A stretch of DNA of 32,703 bases from Fidelibacterota bacterium. Its GTDB lineage: Bacteria > Marinisomatota > Marinisomatia > Marinisomatales > TCS55. Positions within the stretch are counted from its first letter, which is position 1. Every line of letters starts with the position of its first letter. The notes below the pieces were generated by a model. The model saw nothing but the letters and a program-made list of their open reading frames with translations, was not told the DNA's origin and did not search any database. Shown piece by piece: positions 8,925-17,500 of this stretch. The DNA lies in the NCBI GenBank assembly GCA_004124535.1, contig SCKQ01000024.1, positions 1-32,703 on the forward strand, written 5' to 3'. A program made the position numbers and the translations under genes.

Positions 8925-8951
8925 AAAAAATGCACCTGTGCAGGTGCATTT
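8925..8951 (-). terminator. Rho-independent terminator of sat-cysC
   Basis: A near-perfect palindrome: ATGCACCTG pairs with CAGGTGCAT around a two-base centre. On the minus strand it is followed by six T (complement of A8925-8930). It lies about 120 bases past the stop of the ATP sulfurylase-APS kinase gene, which it presumably terminates, and only 22 bases before the ATG of the zinc-ribbon gene. It may therefore also act as an attenuator between the two units. Confidence 0.8.
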
Positions 8952-9068
8952 GAAAATCGGTTGGGGAAAATGTCCCGAAATGTTCGTATTGTGCTCAATT
9001 GAGAACATCCCTTTCTCTTCGGATTATCATTTTCATACAGTCTGTAAATTTAAACATATTTCATGTTA

Positions 9069-10775
9069 TTATAAATAACCCATTTTCTTAATTCTTGAAA
9101 TAATTTCATCTACAAGGATTTCAGGCGCAACGCCTGCAGACGTGATTTTAATTTCCGAATTTTCCGGTTCTTCATAGGGATCATCTATGCCTGTAAATTG
9201 TTTTAGCTTACCTTCCCGGGCTAAAGCGTATAGGCCTTTCACATCCCGTTCTTCACAGATTTCGATAGATGTATCCACGTATACTTCAATATATCCACCC
9301 AGAGGGTATATTAATTCACGGTTGAACCGGCGATCTGATTTATAGGGTGCAATGGGAGCGCAAAGGGCAATACCGCCGTTTTTGGTGATTTCACTGGCTA
9401 CAAACCCGATGCGTCGTACATTCAATTTGCGATGTTCCTGAGAAAAGCCCAATTCACTCGATAAATGTGTGCGGACAATATCACCATCCAAAAGTGTTAC
9501 AGGACGGCGGCCATCTTCCATGAGTTTGACCAAAAGCCCATTTGCCAAGGTTGATTTTCCAGAGCCTGAAAGCCCTGTAAAAAAGACAGTAAAACCACGC
9601 TTTTCCAGAGCTGGACGAAAACGCCGCAGTTCAGCTACCACTTCCGGATAGGAAAACCATTCCGGGATTACATCATCATTGCGGAGACGCTTACGCAGAT
9701 CCGTTCCGGAGATCATCTTGAATGTAGTATTTTTTGCTAATTCATCTTTGGGGATATATTTATCCTTTTCAGGTACATACACCATTAACCTGAAGGGAAC
9801 CATCTTGATACCAAGTTCTGTTTCGTGTTCGCGTAATAAATCCTGGGCATCATAGGGGCCATAGAACGGCTGGCCATCTTTTCCTGCTCCGGGACTGGCA
9901 TGGTCACGGCCGACGATGAACATATTACAGCCGTAATTTTTACGAATAATGGCATGCCACAGTGCTTCCCTAGGACCGGCCATACGCATGGCCAAGGGCA
10001 ATAAGCTCAACATGGCTGAATTTTCAGGATATTTTTTCAGTACATACTTATAACAGCGCACACGTGTATAATGATCCACATCGCCCGGTTTTGTCAAGCC
10101 AACAACAGGATGAATCAATATTTTAGCATCATGTTCTTCTGCCGCGCGCTTGGTTAATTCTACATGGGCCCTGTGCATGGGATTGCGTGTCTGAAAGGCG
10201 ACAACATTATCCCAACCGTTTTGCTCGAACAATTCCCTAACTTTATGAGGAGTATGGCGCAAATCTTTATAATCGTACTGCTTGGGCAGCATGAGCCCTT
10301 TTACCGGTCCACCTACGTATATTGGGTTTGATTCATTTAACAGGTAATTGACCGCTGGATGGCCTTCATCTGTTGTTAATAATACTTTATTGGCTTCTTC
10401 TGTTTTATCTGGCTGCCAGATGGATTCAACGGACATTGCAGCGATGATAAATCCTTCTTTATCCTTGAGTGTTATTTCAGCAGTTATGCTTATTCCATCA
10501 GCAAAATCTGCGGTTACATCCAATGTGATAGGTATAGGCCAGATTGTGTCATCATGCAAGCGCATATTATTCAACACCGCATTATAATCGGCTTCATTCA
10601 AAAATCCAGTTAGAGGTGAAAAGCCGCCATTGAGGATCATTTCCAAATCACAGATCTGGCGATCATTCAGTGTCCAGGATGGCAATGATTTTGTTTCTTG
10701 TTTTAATGCTGCAGATGCATTGGCATCTACGACCAAATAATGGAGTTTTCCGCCGTGTGGTTCAATTAATGACAT
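9069..10775 (-). CDS. sat-cysC: Bifunctional sulfate adenylyltransferase / adenylylsulfate kinase
   Basis: The 568-residue protein is a fusion. Residues 1 to about 390 are a homo-oligomeric-type ATP sulfurylase with QTRNPMH (195-201) and GRDHA (289-293), the nucleotide-binding motifs. Residues about 395-568 are an APS kinase with an intact P-loop GLSGSGKST (401-409), LDGDIVR and the RRIGF region. Together they make APS and then PAPS from sulfate and ATP in the cytoplasm, for sulfur assimilation or sulfotransferases. The intact P-loop argues for a working kinase, unlike the degenerate, regulatory domain of the fungal fusion. No permease, PAPS reductase or sulfotransferase is adjacent. The ATG at 10775 has no clear Shine-Dalgarno sequence. 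A hairpin terminator follows downstream. Confidence 0.95.
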   Translation of the reverse strand: MSLIEPHGGKLHYLVVDANASAALKQETKSLPSWTLNDRQICDLEMILNGGFSPLTGFLNEADYNAVLNNMRLHDDTIWPIPITLDVTADFADGISITAEITLKDKEGFIIAAMSVESIWQPDKTEEANKVLLTTDEGHPAVNYLLNESNPIYVGGPVKGLMLPKQYDYKDLRHTPHKVRELFEQNGWDNVVAFQTRNPMHRAHVELTKRAAEEHDAKILIHPVVGLTKPGDVDHYTRVRCYKYVLKKYPENSAMLSLLPLAMRMAGPREALWHAIIRKNYGCNMFIVGRDHASPGAGKDGQPFYGPYDAQDLLREHETELGIKMVPFRLMVYVPEKDKYIPKDELAKNTTFKMISGTDLRKRLRNDDVIPEWFSYPEVVAELRRFRPALEKRGFTVFFTGLSGSGKSTLANGLLVKLMEDGRRPVTLLDGDIVRTHLSSELGFSQEHRKLNVRRIGFVASEITKNGGIALCAPIAPYKSDRRFNRELIYPLGGYIEVYVDTSIEICEERDVKGLYALAREGKLKQFTGIDDPYEEPENSEIKITSAGVAPEILVDEIISRIKKMGYL

Positions 10776-10971
10776 AATATTTTAATATGAATTTTTAATA
10801 ATTTGTTTCAAAAAGGGCCGGAAGTTATGAAATAATTCTTTTAAGCTGATATTTATTTGGTAGGGAATTATTAATTTAAATTAGTCAAGAATAAATGTAT
10901 AATTTACATGTACAACGATCATTCTTAATTATTGATATTATGTTTTTTTAATCGAACAACGCTTTTTTTAG

Positions 10972-11059
10972 TCAAGCCACAGCTACATTTATAATATCCC
11001 CCTCTATCCGTTGGACATCTCCCCCACTATTAGGGGAGACATCAAATGGGCTGCTTGAC
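10972..11059. repeat. Nested inverted repeat in the sat / glycosyltransferase gap
   Basis: The 290-base gap 10776-11065 holds no convincing gene. Its left 190 bases are very AT-rich and should carry the sat-cysC promoter, though I could not fix hexamers. Its right part holds GTCAAGC (10972) and GCTTGAC (ending 11059) as an outer inverted repeat. Inside it is a hairpin TCTCCCC / GGGGAGA (about 11018-11038) with further imperfect pairing. It may end the permease-mmsA-glycosyltransferase transcript, though no long T-run follows, or be a remnant of a small palindromic intergenic element. Confidence 0.45.
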
Positions 11060-11065
11060 CAACAT

Positions 11066-11734
11066 TTAATCAAAAAAACGGTAACGGAGACAGGCCCCAG
11101 CAGACACCAGGCCATCCTTTAGGCGTAGTTTTTTCCCTTCTGCAGACGTCCTCCGTGAATATGAAATGGGAATCTCTTTTACTTTAAAACCACTGCGAAA
11201 CACTTTTGCCGTTAATTCTGCTTCCAGTCCAAAGCCCTGTGAACTCAATTTAAGACCACGGAAAATATCCCCAGGAATGGCCTTATAACAAGAAGCCATA
11301 TCGTTTATCCAGCGCTGGTTGATGATATTTGAAAATAGAGTTATCAGCTTATTGCCAATAAAATGGAATGACCATTCATTATTCTTACCCAGCCAGCGGC
11401 TGCCAAAAACCACATCCGCCTTACCTTCTGCAATAGGTTTTATTAAATCCAGATAATCATCTGGGTTGTATTCCAAATCGCCATCCTGGAGGATGACCAG
11501 ATCTCCAGTAATATAATCAACTGCAGTCTGAACAGCTGCACCCTTGCCCTGGTTGATTTTATGCTTTAGCAGTGTAATGCCCTCAATATTTGATAAAAGT
11601 TCAGCTGTGCCATCTGAAGAACCATCATCTACTATGATGATTTCTTTTTCCAATGAAACCGCTTGCACTCTATTAATCAATTCAATGCATGTAGCTGCCT
11701 CGTTGTAAATAGGAATAATAACAGATATTTTCAT
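11066..11734 (-). CDS. Family 2 glycosyltransferase, DPM1/dolichyl-phosphate-like
   Basis: A 222-residue GT-A fold enzyme. It has the GT2 start VIIPIYNEA (5-13), nucleotide-sugar site VDDGSSDGT (35-43), metal motif QDGDLEYNPDDY (Asp84 and Asp86) and FGSRWLGKNN (110-119). The sequence most resembles short polyprenyl-phosphate mannose/glucose synthase-like proteins, which transfer a sugar from a nucleotide donor to a lipid phosphate at the inner face of the membrane. There is no C-terminal membrane anchor. Donor and acceptor cannot be deduced. It begins 21 bases after the mmsA stop in the same direction, with no strong ribosome-binding site, so it is probably carried on the same transcript although the functions look unrelated. 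Confidence 0.87.
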   Translation of the reverse strand: MKISVIIPIYNEAATCIELINRVQAVSLEKEIIIVDDGSSDGTAELLSNIEGITLLKHKINQGKGAAVQTAVDYITGDLVILQDGDLEYNPDDYLDLIKPIAEGKADVVFGSRWLGKNNEWSFHFIGNKLITLFSNIINQRWINDMASCYKAIPGDIFRGLKLSSQGFGLEAELTAKVFRSGFKVKEIPISYSRRTSAEGKKLRLKDGLVSAGACLRYRFFD

Positions 11735-11755
11735 GTATAAGTCAAAAAGGGAGTA

Positions 11756-13204
11756 TCAACTCATCCAGTTGACGCGGGATTCCGGATTCCACTTGATAGT
11801 GGTTTTTTTAAGCTTTGTCCAGAAATCGATGGAACTCTTTCCAGTAATATCCCCTGACCCAAATTTGGATTCATTCCAGCCGCCGAAGGAAAAAGGTTCA
11901 CGGGGAACAGGTACACCGATATTCACACCCACCATGCCAGCACTTGCTTTTTCCATGACATACCGCGCCATTTTACCGGATTGGGTAAACACAGAAGCTG
12001 CATTACCGTAATCAGAACCATTTTCAATTGCAATAGCTTCATCAACAGTGTCAGTGCGCATAATTGCCAATACAGGCCCAAAAACTTCCTCGCTGGCAAT
12101 CTTCATGTTCGGCTTTACATTATCAATAACTGTAGGACCCACATAAAATCCTTTACCATTTACAGTTGCCCTACGACCATCAACAAGTACCTTGGCACCC
12201 TGTTCTTCTGCTGCGGTGATATAGCTTTCAATGCGTTCTTTGGCTGCTTGAGAAATGACACTGCCGAGGTTTTCACCGGGAATAATGGTTTTGGCTGCTG
12301 CGCATATTTTTTCAACAATATGATCAGATTCACCCACAGCCACCATAGCGGATGCTGCCATGCAACGCTGACCGGCGCAACCGGTCATGGAAGCAGCGAT
12401 ATTGGAGGCGGCCATTTCCGGATGGGCATCCGGAAGAACGATAAGGTGATTTTTAGCGCCGCCCAGGGCTAATACACGTTTAAGATTGGATGTGCCACGC
12501 TGGTATACAATTTTCGCAACTTTAGTCGATCCAACAAAAGTGACCGCCTCAATTCCGGGATGATCACATATTGCTTCCACTGCTTCCTGTCCGCCATGGA
12601 CGATATTGAATACACCATCAGGCAAACCAGCATCGTGTAAAAGTTCGGCAATACGATTTGCACTTAAGGGTACCTGCTCCGATGGTTTGAGAATCATGGT
12701 ATTGCCCAAAGCAATGGCATTAGGAATGGTCCAGTTGGGAACCATGGCTGGAAAATTGAATGGTGATATGGAAGCGACCACACCTAAAGGCACGCGATCT
12801 GAACGGCATTCCACTCCGCGGCTTACTTCCTGAATTTCTCCCGCTGCGATCTGGGGGAGCGAGCAGGCAAATTCAGTGATTTCCACTGCTTTTTCTACTT
12901 CCGCTTTGGCCTCGCCGATGGTTTTGCCGTTTTCTTCATGAATGAGTGCTGATAACTCAGCCATATTTTCTTCAAGCAGCTGTTTATACTTGAAAAATAC
13001 CTGGACCCGTTCCTTTAATGTAATTCCAGACCATGCTTCAAAAGCATTATTTGCAGTCTTTACTGCTTCATCGACGGCAGCCCTGCCGGACAGATGAACC
13101 TGGGATATGACTTCGCCATCCAAGGGGCAAACTACATCCAGCAAATCGCCATTTGACAATATTGGCTTTCCGCCAATAATATTCTCTGTGATGGGATACT
13201 TCAT
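11756..13204 (-). CDS. mmsA: Methylmalonate-semialdehyde dehydrogenase (CoA-acylating)
   Basis: This 482-residue aldehyde dehydrogenase carries the MmsA hallmarks: catalytic Cys281 in GCAGQRCMA, ISPFNFPAMVP (146-156), and ALGGAKNH (around 246-253), which replaces the ELGG glutamate of ordinary hydrolytic aldehyde dehydrogenases, as expected of a CoA-dependent member. It converts methylmalonate semialdehyde or malonate semialdehyde with CoA and NAD+ to propionyl-CoA or acetyl-CoA plus CO2. These semialdehydes are the transamination products of 3-aminoisobutyrate (from thymine) and beta-alanine (from uracil), so it would finish the pathway encoded at 20751-27610. Valine and inositol breakdown also use it. 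It follows the permease gene after a 37-base gap and has only a weak ribosome-binding site. Confidence 0.93.
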   Translation of the reverse strand: MKYPITENIIGGKPILSNGDLLDVVCPLDGEVISQVHLSGRAAVDEAVKTANNAFEAWSGITLKERVQVFFKYKQLLEENMAELSALIHEENGKTIGEAKAEVEKAVEITEFACSLPQIAAGEIQEVSRGVECRSDRVPLGVVASISPFNFPAMVPNWTIPNAIALGNTMILKPSEQVPLSANRIAELLHDAGLPDGVFNIVHGGQEAVEAICDHPGIEAVTFVGSTKVAKIVYQRGTSNLKRVLALGGAKNHLIVLPDAHPEMAASNIAASMTGCAGQRCMAASAMVAVGESDHIVEKICAAAKTIIPGENLGSVISQAAKERIESYITAAEEQGAKVLVDGRRATVNGKGFYVGPTVIDNVKPNMKIASEEVFGPVLAIMRTDTVDEAIAIENGSDYGNAASVFTQSGKMARYVMEKASAGMVGVNIGVPVPREPFSFGGWNESKFGSGDITGKSSIDFWTKLKKTTIKWNPESRVNWMS

Positions 13205-13241
13205 AAATCTAGTAAAAAAATGCCGCTGAATTTAACACAGG

Positions 13242-14546
13242 TTATTTAGAAAATACCTTTTGAATGGCGTAGATAAGTAGTCCTGAAAACAATAAGGGAA
13301 TACTTTCCAGGAAATACTCTTTTGGGGTATTGATAAAAATGAAAATGGCAATTCCGCAAGGAATAGCGACAATGGGAATTATCACCGGCCAGCCGCCTTG
13401 GATCTTAAAAGGCCTATCCAAGTTGGGTTGTTTGAGGCGCAGGCTGACAAAAACGGCAAAACCGATAAGGTATGTGGGGATGCTTAACCAGGTGCCGATG
13501 ACCAAAAGATCAACAAACCCCAAACCAAAGGTCATGACGCTCAAAATAATTCCCTGAAGCAGCAATGAATTAACCGGTGTTTCATACTGCGGATGCATTT
13601 GGGTGAGAAATTTGGGCAGGTGACCGTCAGCAGCCATAGCACCCATCAGGCGTGACAATACGATCAATTCAGAATTAATGAGTCCAAAATTGGAGGATTG
13701 GGCCGCCACCATAAACCACCAGGCAAAGGCGCCCCCGCCCAGAACAAGCGCCACAGAATTGAATTGGGCTTCATCCCAATCGGACCAGTTCTGATCTAAA
13801 GAAATTCCGATCAATAAAGGTATTATATAAACAAACATTGCAATGATCAGTGTTATTATTAGTGCTTTCGGATATGTGTGCGGGGTATCTTCAATTTCTT
13901 CTGCAGCGGCAGCCAGACCTGCATAACCCGAATAATTCCATAATCCGAAAATAAGAGCCATGACCAAGGCCTCTTTTGTGCTGGAATTTTCTGGAATGTG
14001 CCATTGGCTGAAAATCGAAAGATCTATGTGGCGAATTCCAATTATAATAAAACACACCACCGGCAGAATCTGAAACAATGACATGAGGGTTGACCACTTG
14101 CCCACTGTTTGAATACCGCGGACATTCAGCCAGATAGAGAACCAAATGACAATTAATGTCATTAACCAGACAACCATTGGTCCTGCCTCCGGCCAGAGGA
14201 AATGGGTAAAATATGCCGCCACCAATGTGGGATAAAGGGCGGTATCAAACATCCAGGCCAGCCACTCCAGCCAGCCGAATTGAAAACCCCAGAAACCACC
14301 CCAGCTTTCCCGATACCAGCTATAGGCTCCCCCCTGCAAAGGCAGCGCACTGGCCAGTTCTGCGGTTTGCAGGATATTCGGCAGGCCCCAGAAAATGGCC
14401 ATGAAGATCATCCCAAATATGGCTAATGTTGGGCCGGATTGAGGAACAATTTCCTCAATTCCATAGGGACCGCCGCAGAGCAGAATATACATGACGGCAA
14501 CCAAGGGCCAGAAACGTAGACGCTGCTTGTAACGGGATGATGTCAT
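13242..14546 (-). CDS. APC-superfamily amino acid / amine permease
   Basis: A 434-residue polytopic membrane protein with about 12 hydrophobic segments. The N-terminal FWPLVAVMYILLCGGPYGIEE carries the glycine-rich first-helix motif of the amino acid-polyamine-organocation (APC) superfamily. Later ALPLQGGAYSWYRESWGGFWGFQFGW and GLWNYSGYAGLAAAAEEIEDTPHTYP also fit the family. It is likely a proton- or sodium-coupled importer of an amino acid or amine; the substrate is not visible. It is first in a minus-strand unit with mmsA, so beta-alanine, 3-aminoisobutyrate or a related compound is a reasonable guess. It is divergent from the aminotransferase gene at 14818, with a 271-base shared upstream region. 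Confidence 0.88.
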   Translation of the reverse strand: MTSSRYKQRLRFWPLVAVMYILLCGGPYGIEEIVPQSGPTLAIFGMIFMAIFWGLPNILQTAELASALPLQGGAYSWYRESWGGFWGFQFGWLEWLAWMFDTALYPTLVAAYFTHFLWPEAGPMVVWLMTLIVIWFSIWLNVRGIQTVGKWSTLMSLFQILPVVCFIIIGIRHIDLSIFSQWHIPENSSTKEALVMALIFGLWNYSGYAGLAAAAEEIEDTPHTYPKALIITLIIAMFVYIIPLLIGISLDQNWSDWDEAQFNSVALVLGGGAFAWWFMVAAQSSNFGLINSELIVLSRLMGAMAADGHLPKFLTQMHPQYETPVNSLLLQGIILSVMTFGLGFVDLLVIGTWLSIPTYLIGFAVFVSLRLKQPNLDRPFKIQGGWPVIIPIVAIPCGIAIFIFINTPKEYFLESIPLLFSGLLIYAIQKVFSK

Positions 14547-14817
14547 GAAAGAAAATAATTTATGTCATGCAACCAGCCAATGTATATTCGCCTTACCTAA
14601 AACTGACATTATGCTTAGCGATAAAACACATTTATTAGATAATATTTACAATACATTCTTCCGGCTCATGGATTACGGCATGCTGACCTGCGGATGCCAG
14701 TCCAGAGAAGCTCCCCCCAAGTAACCATATATTCATTTAATGCGCAGATGCGTTTAAATACCATTTACGAGATGTAATTGGTTATTCAACGCAAAATAAT
14801 TAATAAAGGATTAACTC
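14547..14817. promoter_or_regulatory. Divergent upstream region with possible operator
   Basis: These 271 bases separate two divergently read units (permease-mmsA and the aminotransferase operon) and must hold both promoters. Most is AT-rich, but 14662-14720 is locally GC-richer and holds the inverted repeat GGCAT (14677-14681) and ATGCC (14694-14698), whose centres lie 17 bases apart, as expected for a dimeric regulator. I could not settle promoter hexamers. The plus-strand gene has AAAGGA nine bases before its ATG. Confidence 0.35.
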
Positions 14818-16125
14818 ATGTTTAATCGAAAAAAAACACAACTCATATTTGACCGGGCCATGAACGTACTGGCCCAGGGTGTCAGTTCCAATTTTCGTTA
14901 CTGGGGTCCCAAGGAAACTCCGATCATCGCCAAAGGGAAAGGCGCCCACGTTTGGGATGCAGACGGCAACAAATTTGTGGATTACCGCCTAGGCTGGGGG
15001 CCAATAAACATTGGCCATGCTGATGAAAGAGTAAATAAATCCGTTACGGAAGCCATTCAAAACGGAACGACTTTTGCTGCTACCACAGAGTTAGAAGTTG
15101 AAGTGGCAGAAAAGATCGTAACCATGGTTCCAGGAATGGAAATGCTGCGCTTTACAAACACAGGAACGGAAGCAACCATGCACGCATTACGTGTTGCCCG
15201 TGGATATACAGGAAAAGAAAAGTTCATCAAATTCGAGGGACAATATCACGGTGCCCACGATTATGTCCTTTTCAGCACGGCCAGTTCCCCCATTGCTGGT
15301 ATGGGTTCGCGAAGGTCACCGGTGCCTGTCCAGGCTGGGTCCGGGATTCCCAACAAGATCCGGGATTACGTGATTATGCTGCCCTTCAATGACTTTGATG
15401 CTGTAGAACGAGCTGTTAAAGATAAGCATGGAGATATCGCAGCAATGATGATCGAGCCCTGCCTTGGGAATATAGCCGGATTGGAACCCTCTGATGGCTA
15501 TTTAGCCCATTTACGGAAACTGTGTGATGAATATGGTATCGTTATGATCTTCGATGAAGTCAAGACTGGATTCCGACTGTCGAATGGCGGAGCACGGGAA
15601 ACTTATAATGTAATCCCTGATATTTCAACTTATGCCAAGAGCCTGGGGAATGGCTATCCGGTTGCTGCCTTTGGCGGCAGCAAAGATGTCATGAGCGTTG
15701 TCGGTTCCGGAAATGTAACCCACGCAGGGACATTTGGGGCAAACGGATGCAGCATGGCGGCGGCAAAAGCGGTATTAGACATTTTAGACTCATCCCCGGT
15801 GTTAGCAGATCTGGCAAAGCGAGGTGAACAATTAAAAACTGGACTGGATAAAGTGCTAACAGAAGCGGATATCCCCCATCAAATGTCCGGACATCCGAAT
15901 ATGCAGGGATTTCTTTTGACAGAAACGCCCATTAAAGAAGTTCGCGATTTGGTTCATCATGATGCTGATATGTATTTAAAAATCATGACTCATTTGTATG
16001 TAAACGGAATCTGGGCTGAAGACGATGCCCGGGAACCATGGTTCCTGTGTGAGGCTCACACCGCTGAAATTATTGCTGAAACATTGAATAAGTTTGAAGA
16101 TGCCGTAAACGCAGCCAAAGATTGA
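14818..16125 (+). CDS. Class III aminotransferase, glutamate-1-semialdehyde-aminomutase-like
   Basis: A 435-residue PLP enzyme of fold type I. The Schiff-base lysine is Lys274 in TYAKSLGNGYP, Asp246 in IFDEVKTGFR contacts the PLP ring nitrogen, and FTNTGTEATMHALRVAR (112-128) and FEGQYHGAHD (139-148) are the phosphate/substrate motifs of the HemL-like subgroup. The context argues against a HemL role in haem synthesis: it is translationally coupled to an amine-oxidase-like flavoprotein and followed by a sodium symporter and an aldehyde dehydrogenase. HemL-like proteins in such settings are often beta-amino-acid or amine transaminases. The natural donor is unknown. An AAAGGA ribosome-binding site supports the ATG. 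Confidence 0.85.
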   Translation: MFNRKKTQLIFDRAMNVLAQGVSSNFRYWGPKETPIIAKGKGAHVWDADGNKFVDYRLGWGPINIGHADERVNKSVTEAIQNGTTFAATTELEVEVAEKIVTMVPGMEMLRFTNTGTEATMHALRVARGYTGKEKFIKFEGQYHGAHDYVLFSTASSPIAGMGSRRSPVPVQAGSGIPNKIRDYVIMLPFNDFDAVERAVKDKHGDIAAMMIEPCLGNIAGLEPSDGYLAHLRKLCDEYGIVMIFDEVKTGFRLSNGGARETYNVIPDISTYAKSLGNGYPVAAFGGSKDVMSVVGSGNVTHAGTFGANGCSMAAAKAVLDILDSSPVLADLAKRGEQLKTGLDKVLTEADIPHQMSGHPNMQGFLLTETPIKEVRDLVHHDADMYLKIMTHLYVNGIWAEDDAREPWFLCEAHTAEIIAETLNKFEDAVNAAKD

Positions 16126-17399
16126 TGAAAACAGAGCCATTATGGATTGATCAATTTCCCCGGCCTGTTGACCTGCCGGTGGCCAGTGAATTACCATCCG
16201 AGGTAGATGTGGCCATTGTGGGCAGTGGTTACACAGGCCTCAATGCTGCCAGGGTGCTTGCTAAAGCGGGATCATCTGTAGCTGTATTTGAAAGCCAGAC
16301 AATAGGCTGGGGAGCCAGTTCCCGCAACGGCGGTATGGCCACTCCAGGACTGAAACAGGACATCAGTGTGATCTATAAAAAATACGGCCCTGAATATGGA
16401 CGAGAATTCTGGAAAGCATCTGTCGATGCCCTTGATCTTCTGGAAAAGATCATCATAGATGAAAACATCGATTGTGACTGGTACCGATCCGGGCATGTTG
16501 CGCTGGCATACAAACAATCCCATTATGCAGGTTTAGAAGAATACGCTGCCTGGCTGGATAAGGAATTTGGTCATAAGAAAAAGCTGGTACCTAAATCAGA
16601 ATTACGCAGTGAAATCGGAACAGATGCTTACTTCGGGGGCCTAGCTGATGAAATGAGCGGTGGGATTCAGCCGGCAAAATATGTCTATGGGCTGGCACAA
16701 GCGGTCGCAAGCTATGGAGTGTTATTATATGAGGATGCAGCTGTAACAGATATAAAGAAAAAGCGGGATAGTTTTGAAATTACCACAGCTAAAGGGGCAG
16801 TGAGATCAAAAGAAGTTGTAATCGCCACCAATGGCTATACAGATAAACTGGTTCCTAAACTCAAACCAAAGATCTTCCCTGTGGGAAGTTATATCATTGT
16901 AACAGAACCGCTAGATCAGGAAATGCAGGATAAGTTGAGTCCAAAAAGGCGGATGTATTATGATTCAAAAAACTTTTTGAACTATTTCAGGTTGACTCCT
17001 GATGGCCGCATGCTGTGGGGTGGACGAAATAATTTGAGTACTACCCTTGATCTGAAAGACAGTGCACAACGGTTGCAAAAACAATTGTATGCCGTTTTTC
17101 CTGAATTGAGAGATATTACACTTACACATACGTGGACTGGTAAATTGGGAATCACATTTGACCTCATGCCCCATATTGGCAGAACAAATGAAGGTATCCA
17201 TTATGCGTTTGGCTATGGAGGGCATGGGCTTTCGATCGCAACGTATCTTGGAACAGAAATAGGATTATTATTAACAGGCCAAAAAGACAGGAGTCCATTC
17301 GCAGAGATCTCCCATCAAACTATGTTCTTCTACCGCGACAAGCCATGGTTCATTCCATTTGCCAGTCGCTATTACCAGTTTTTAGATTGGATCTCATAA
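16125..17399 (+). CDS. FAD-dependent amine/amino-acid oxidoreductase (PuuB/DadA-like)
   Basis: A 424-residue flavoprotein with the N-terminal dinucleotide-binding motif VAIVGSGYTGLNAARVLAKAG (GSGYTG at 33-38), then GWGASSRNGGMATPG, a DAO-fold middle, and a C-terminal FAD motif with FGYGGHGLSIATYLG. The pattern is closest to gamma-glutamylputrescine oxidase / D-amino-acid dehydrogenase-like enzymes, which oxidise C-N bonds to an aldehyde or keto acid. A TTG at 16122 is in frame, but the ATG at 16125 shares one base with the aminotransferase stop (TGATG) and is preferred. The downstream aldehyde dehydrogenase could take an aldehyde product. Substrate and electron acceptor (oxygen or quinone) are unknown. 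Confidence 0.85.
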   Translation: MKTEPLWIDQFPRPVDLPVASELPSEVDVAIVGSGYTGLNAARVLAKAGSSVAVFESQTIGWGASSRNGGMATPGLKQDISVIYKKYGPEYGREFWKASVDALDLLEKIIIDENIDCDWYRSGHVALAYKQSHYAGLEEYAAWLDKEFGHKKKLVPKSELRSEIGTDAYFGGLADEMSGGIQPAKYVYGLAQAVASYGVLLYEDAAVTDIKKKRDSFEITTAKGAVRSKEVVIATNGYTDKLVPKLKPKIFPVGSYIIVTEPLDQEMQDKLSPKRRMYYDSKNFLNYFRLTPDGRMLWGGRNNLSTTLDLKDSAQRLQKQLYAVFPELRDITLTHTWTGKLGITFDLMPHIGRTNEGIHYAFGYGGHGLSIATYLGTEIGLLLTGQKDRSPFAEISHQTMFFYRDKPWFIPFASRYYQFLDWIS

Positions 17400-17460
17400 A
17401 TGTTCATATATCTATTCATAAATATATATCTCCCCTTCCAGATAGTAGAGTGCAGGCTGG

Positions 17461-17489
17461 CTAAATCCTCCTTTTTATATGGGGGGATT
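17461..17489. repeat. C-rich/G-rich hairpin before the symporter, copy of an intergenic repeat
   Basis: AATCCTCC (17464-17471) pairs with GGGGGATT (17482-17489) around an AT-rich loop. The stretch closely resembles 29203-29232 (shared CTAAATCCT, CTTT, then a G-run), suggesting two copies of one short intergenic element. The G-run is also the only Shine-Dalgarno-like sequence before the symporter ATG at 17501, so the hairpin could hide it. Confidence 0.5.
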
Positions 17490-17500
17490 GATATAATATA

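Noticed and set aside
14818..16125. Haem-pathway glutamate-1-semialdehyde aminomutase (hemL)
   Set aside because: The fold matches, but the operon context is amine/amino-acid breakdown and no haem genes are near, so the specific name was not used.
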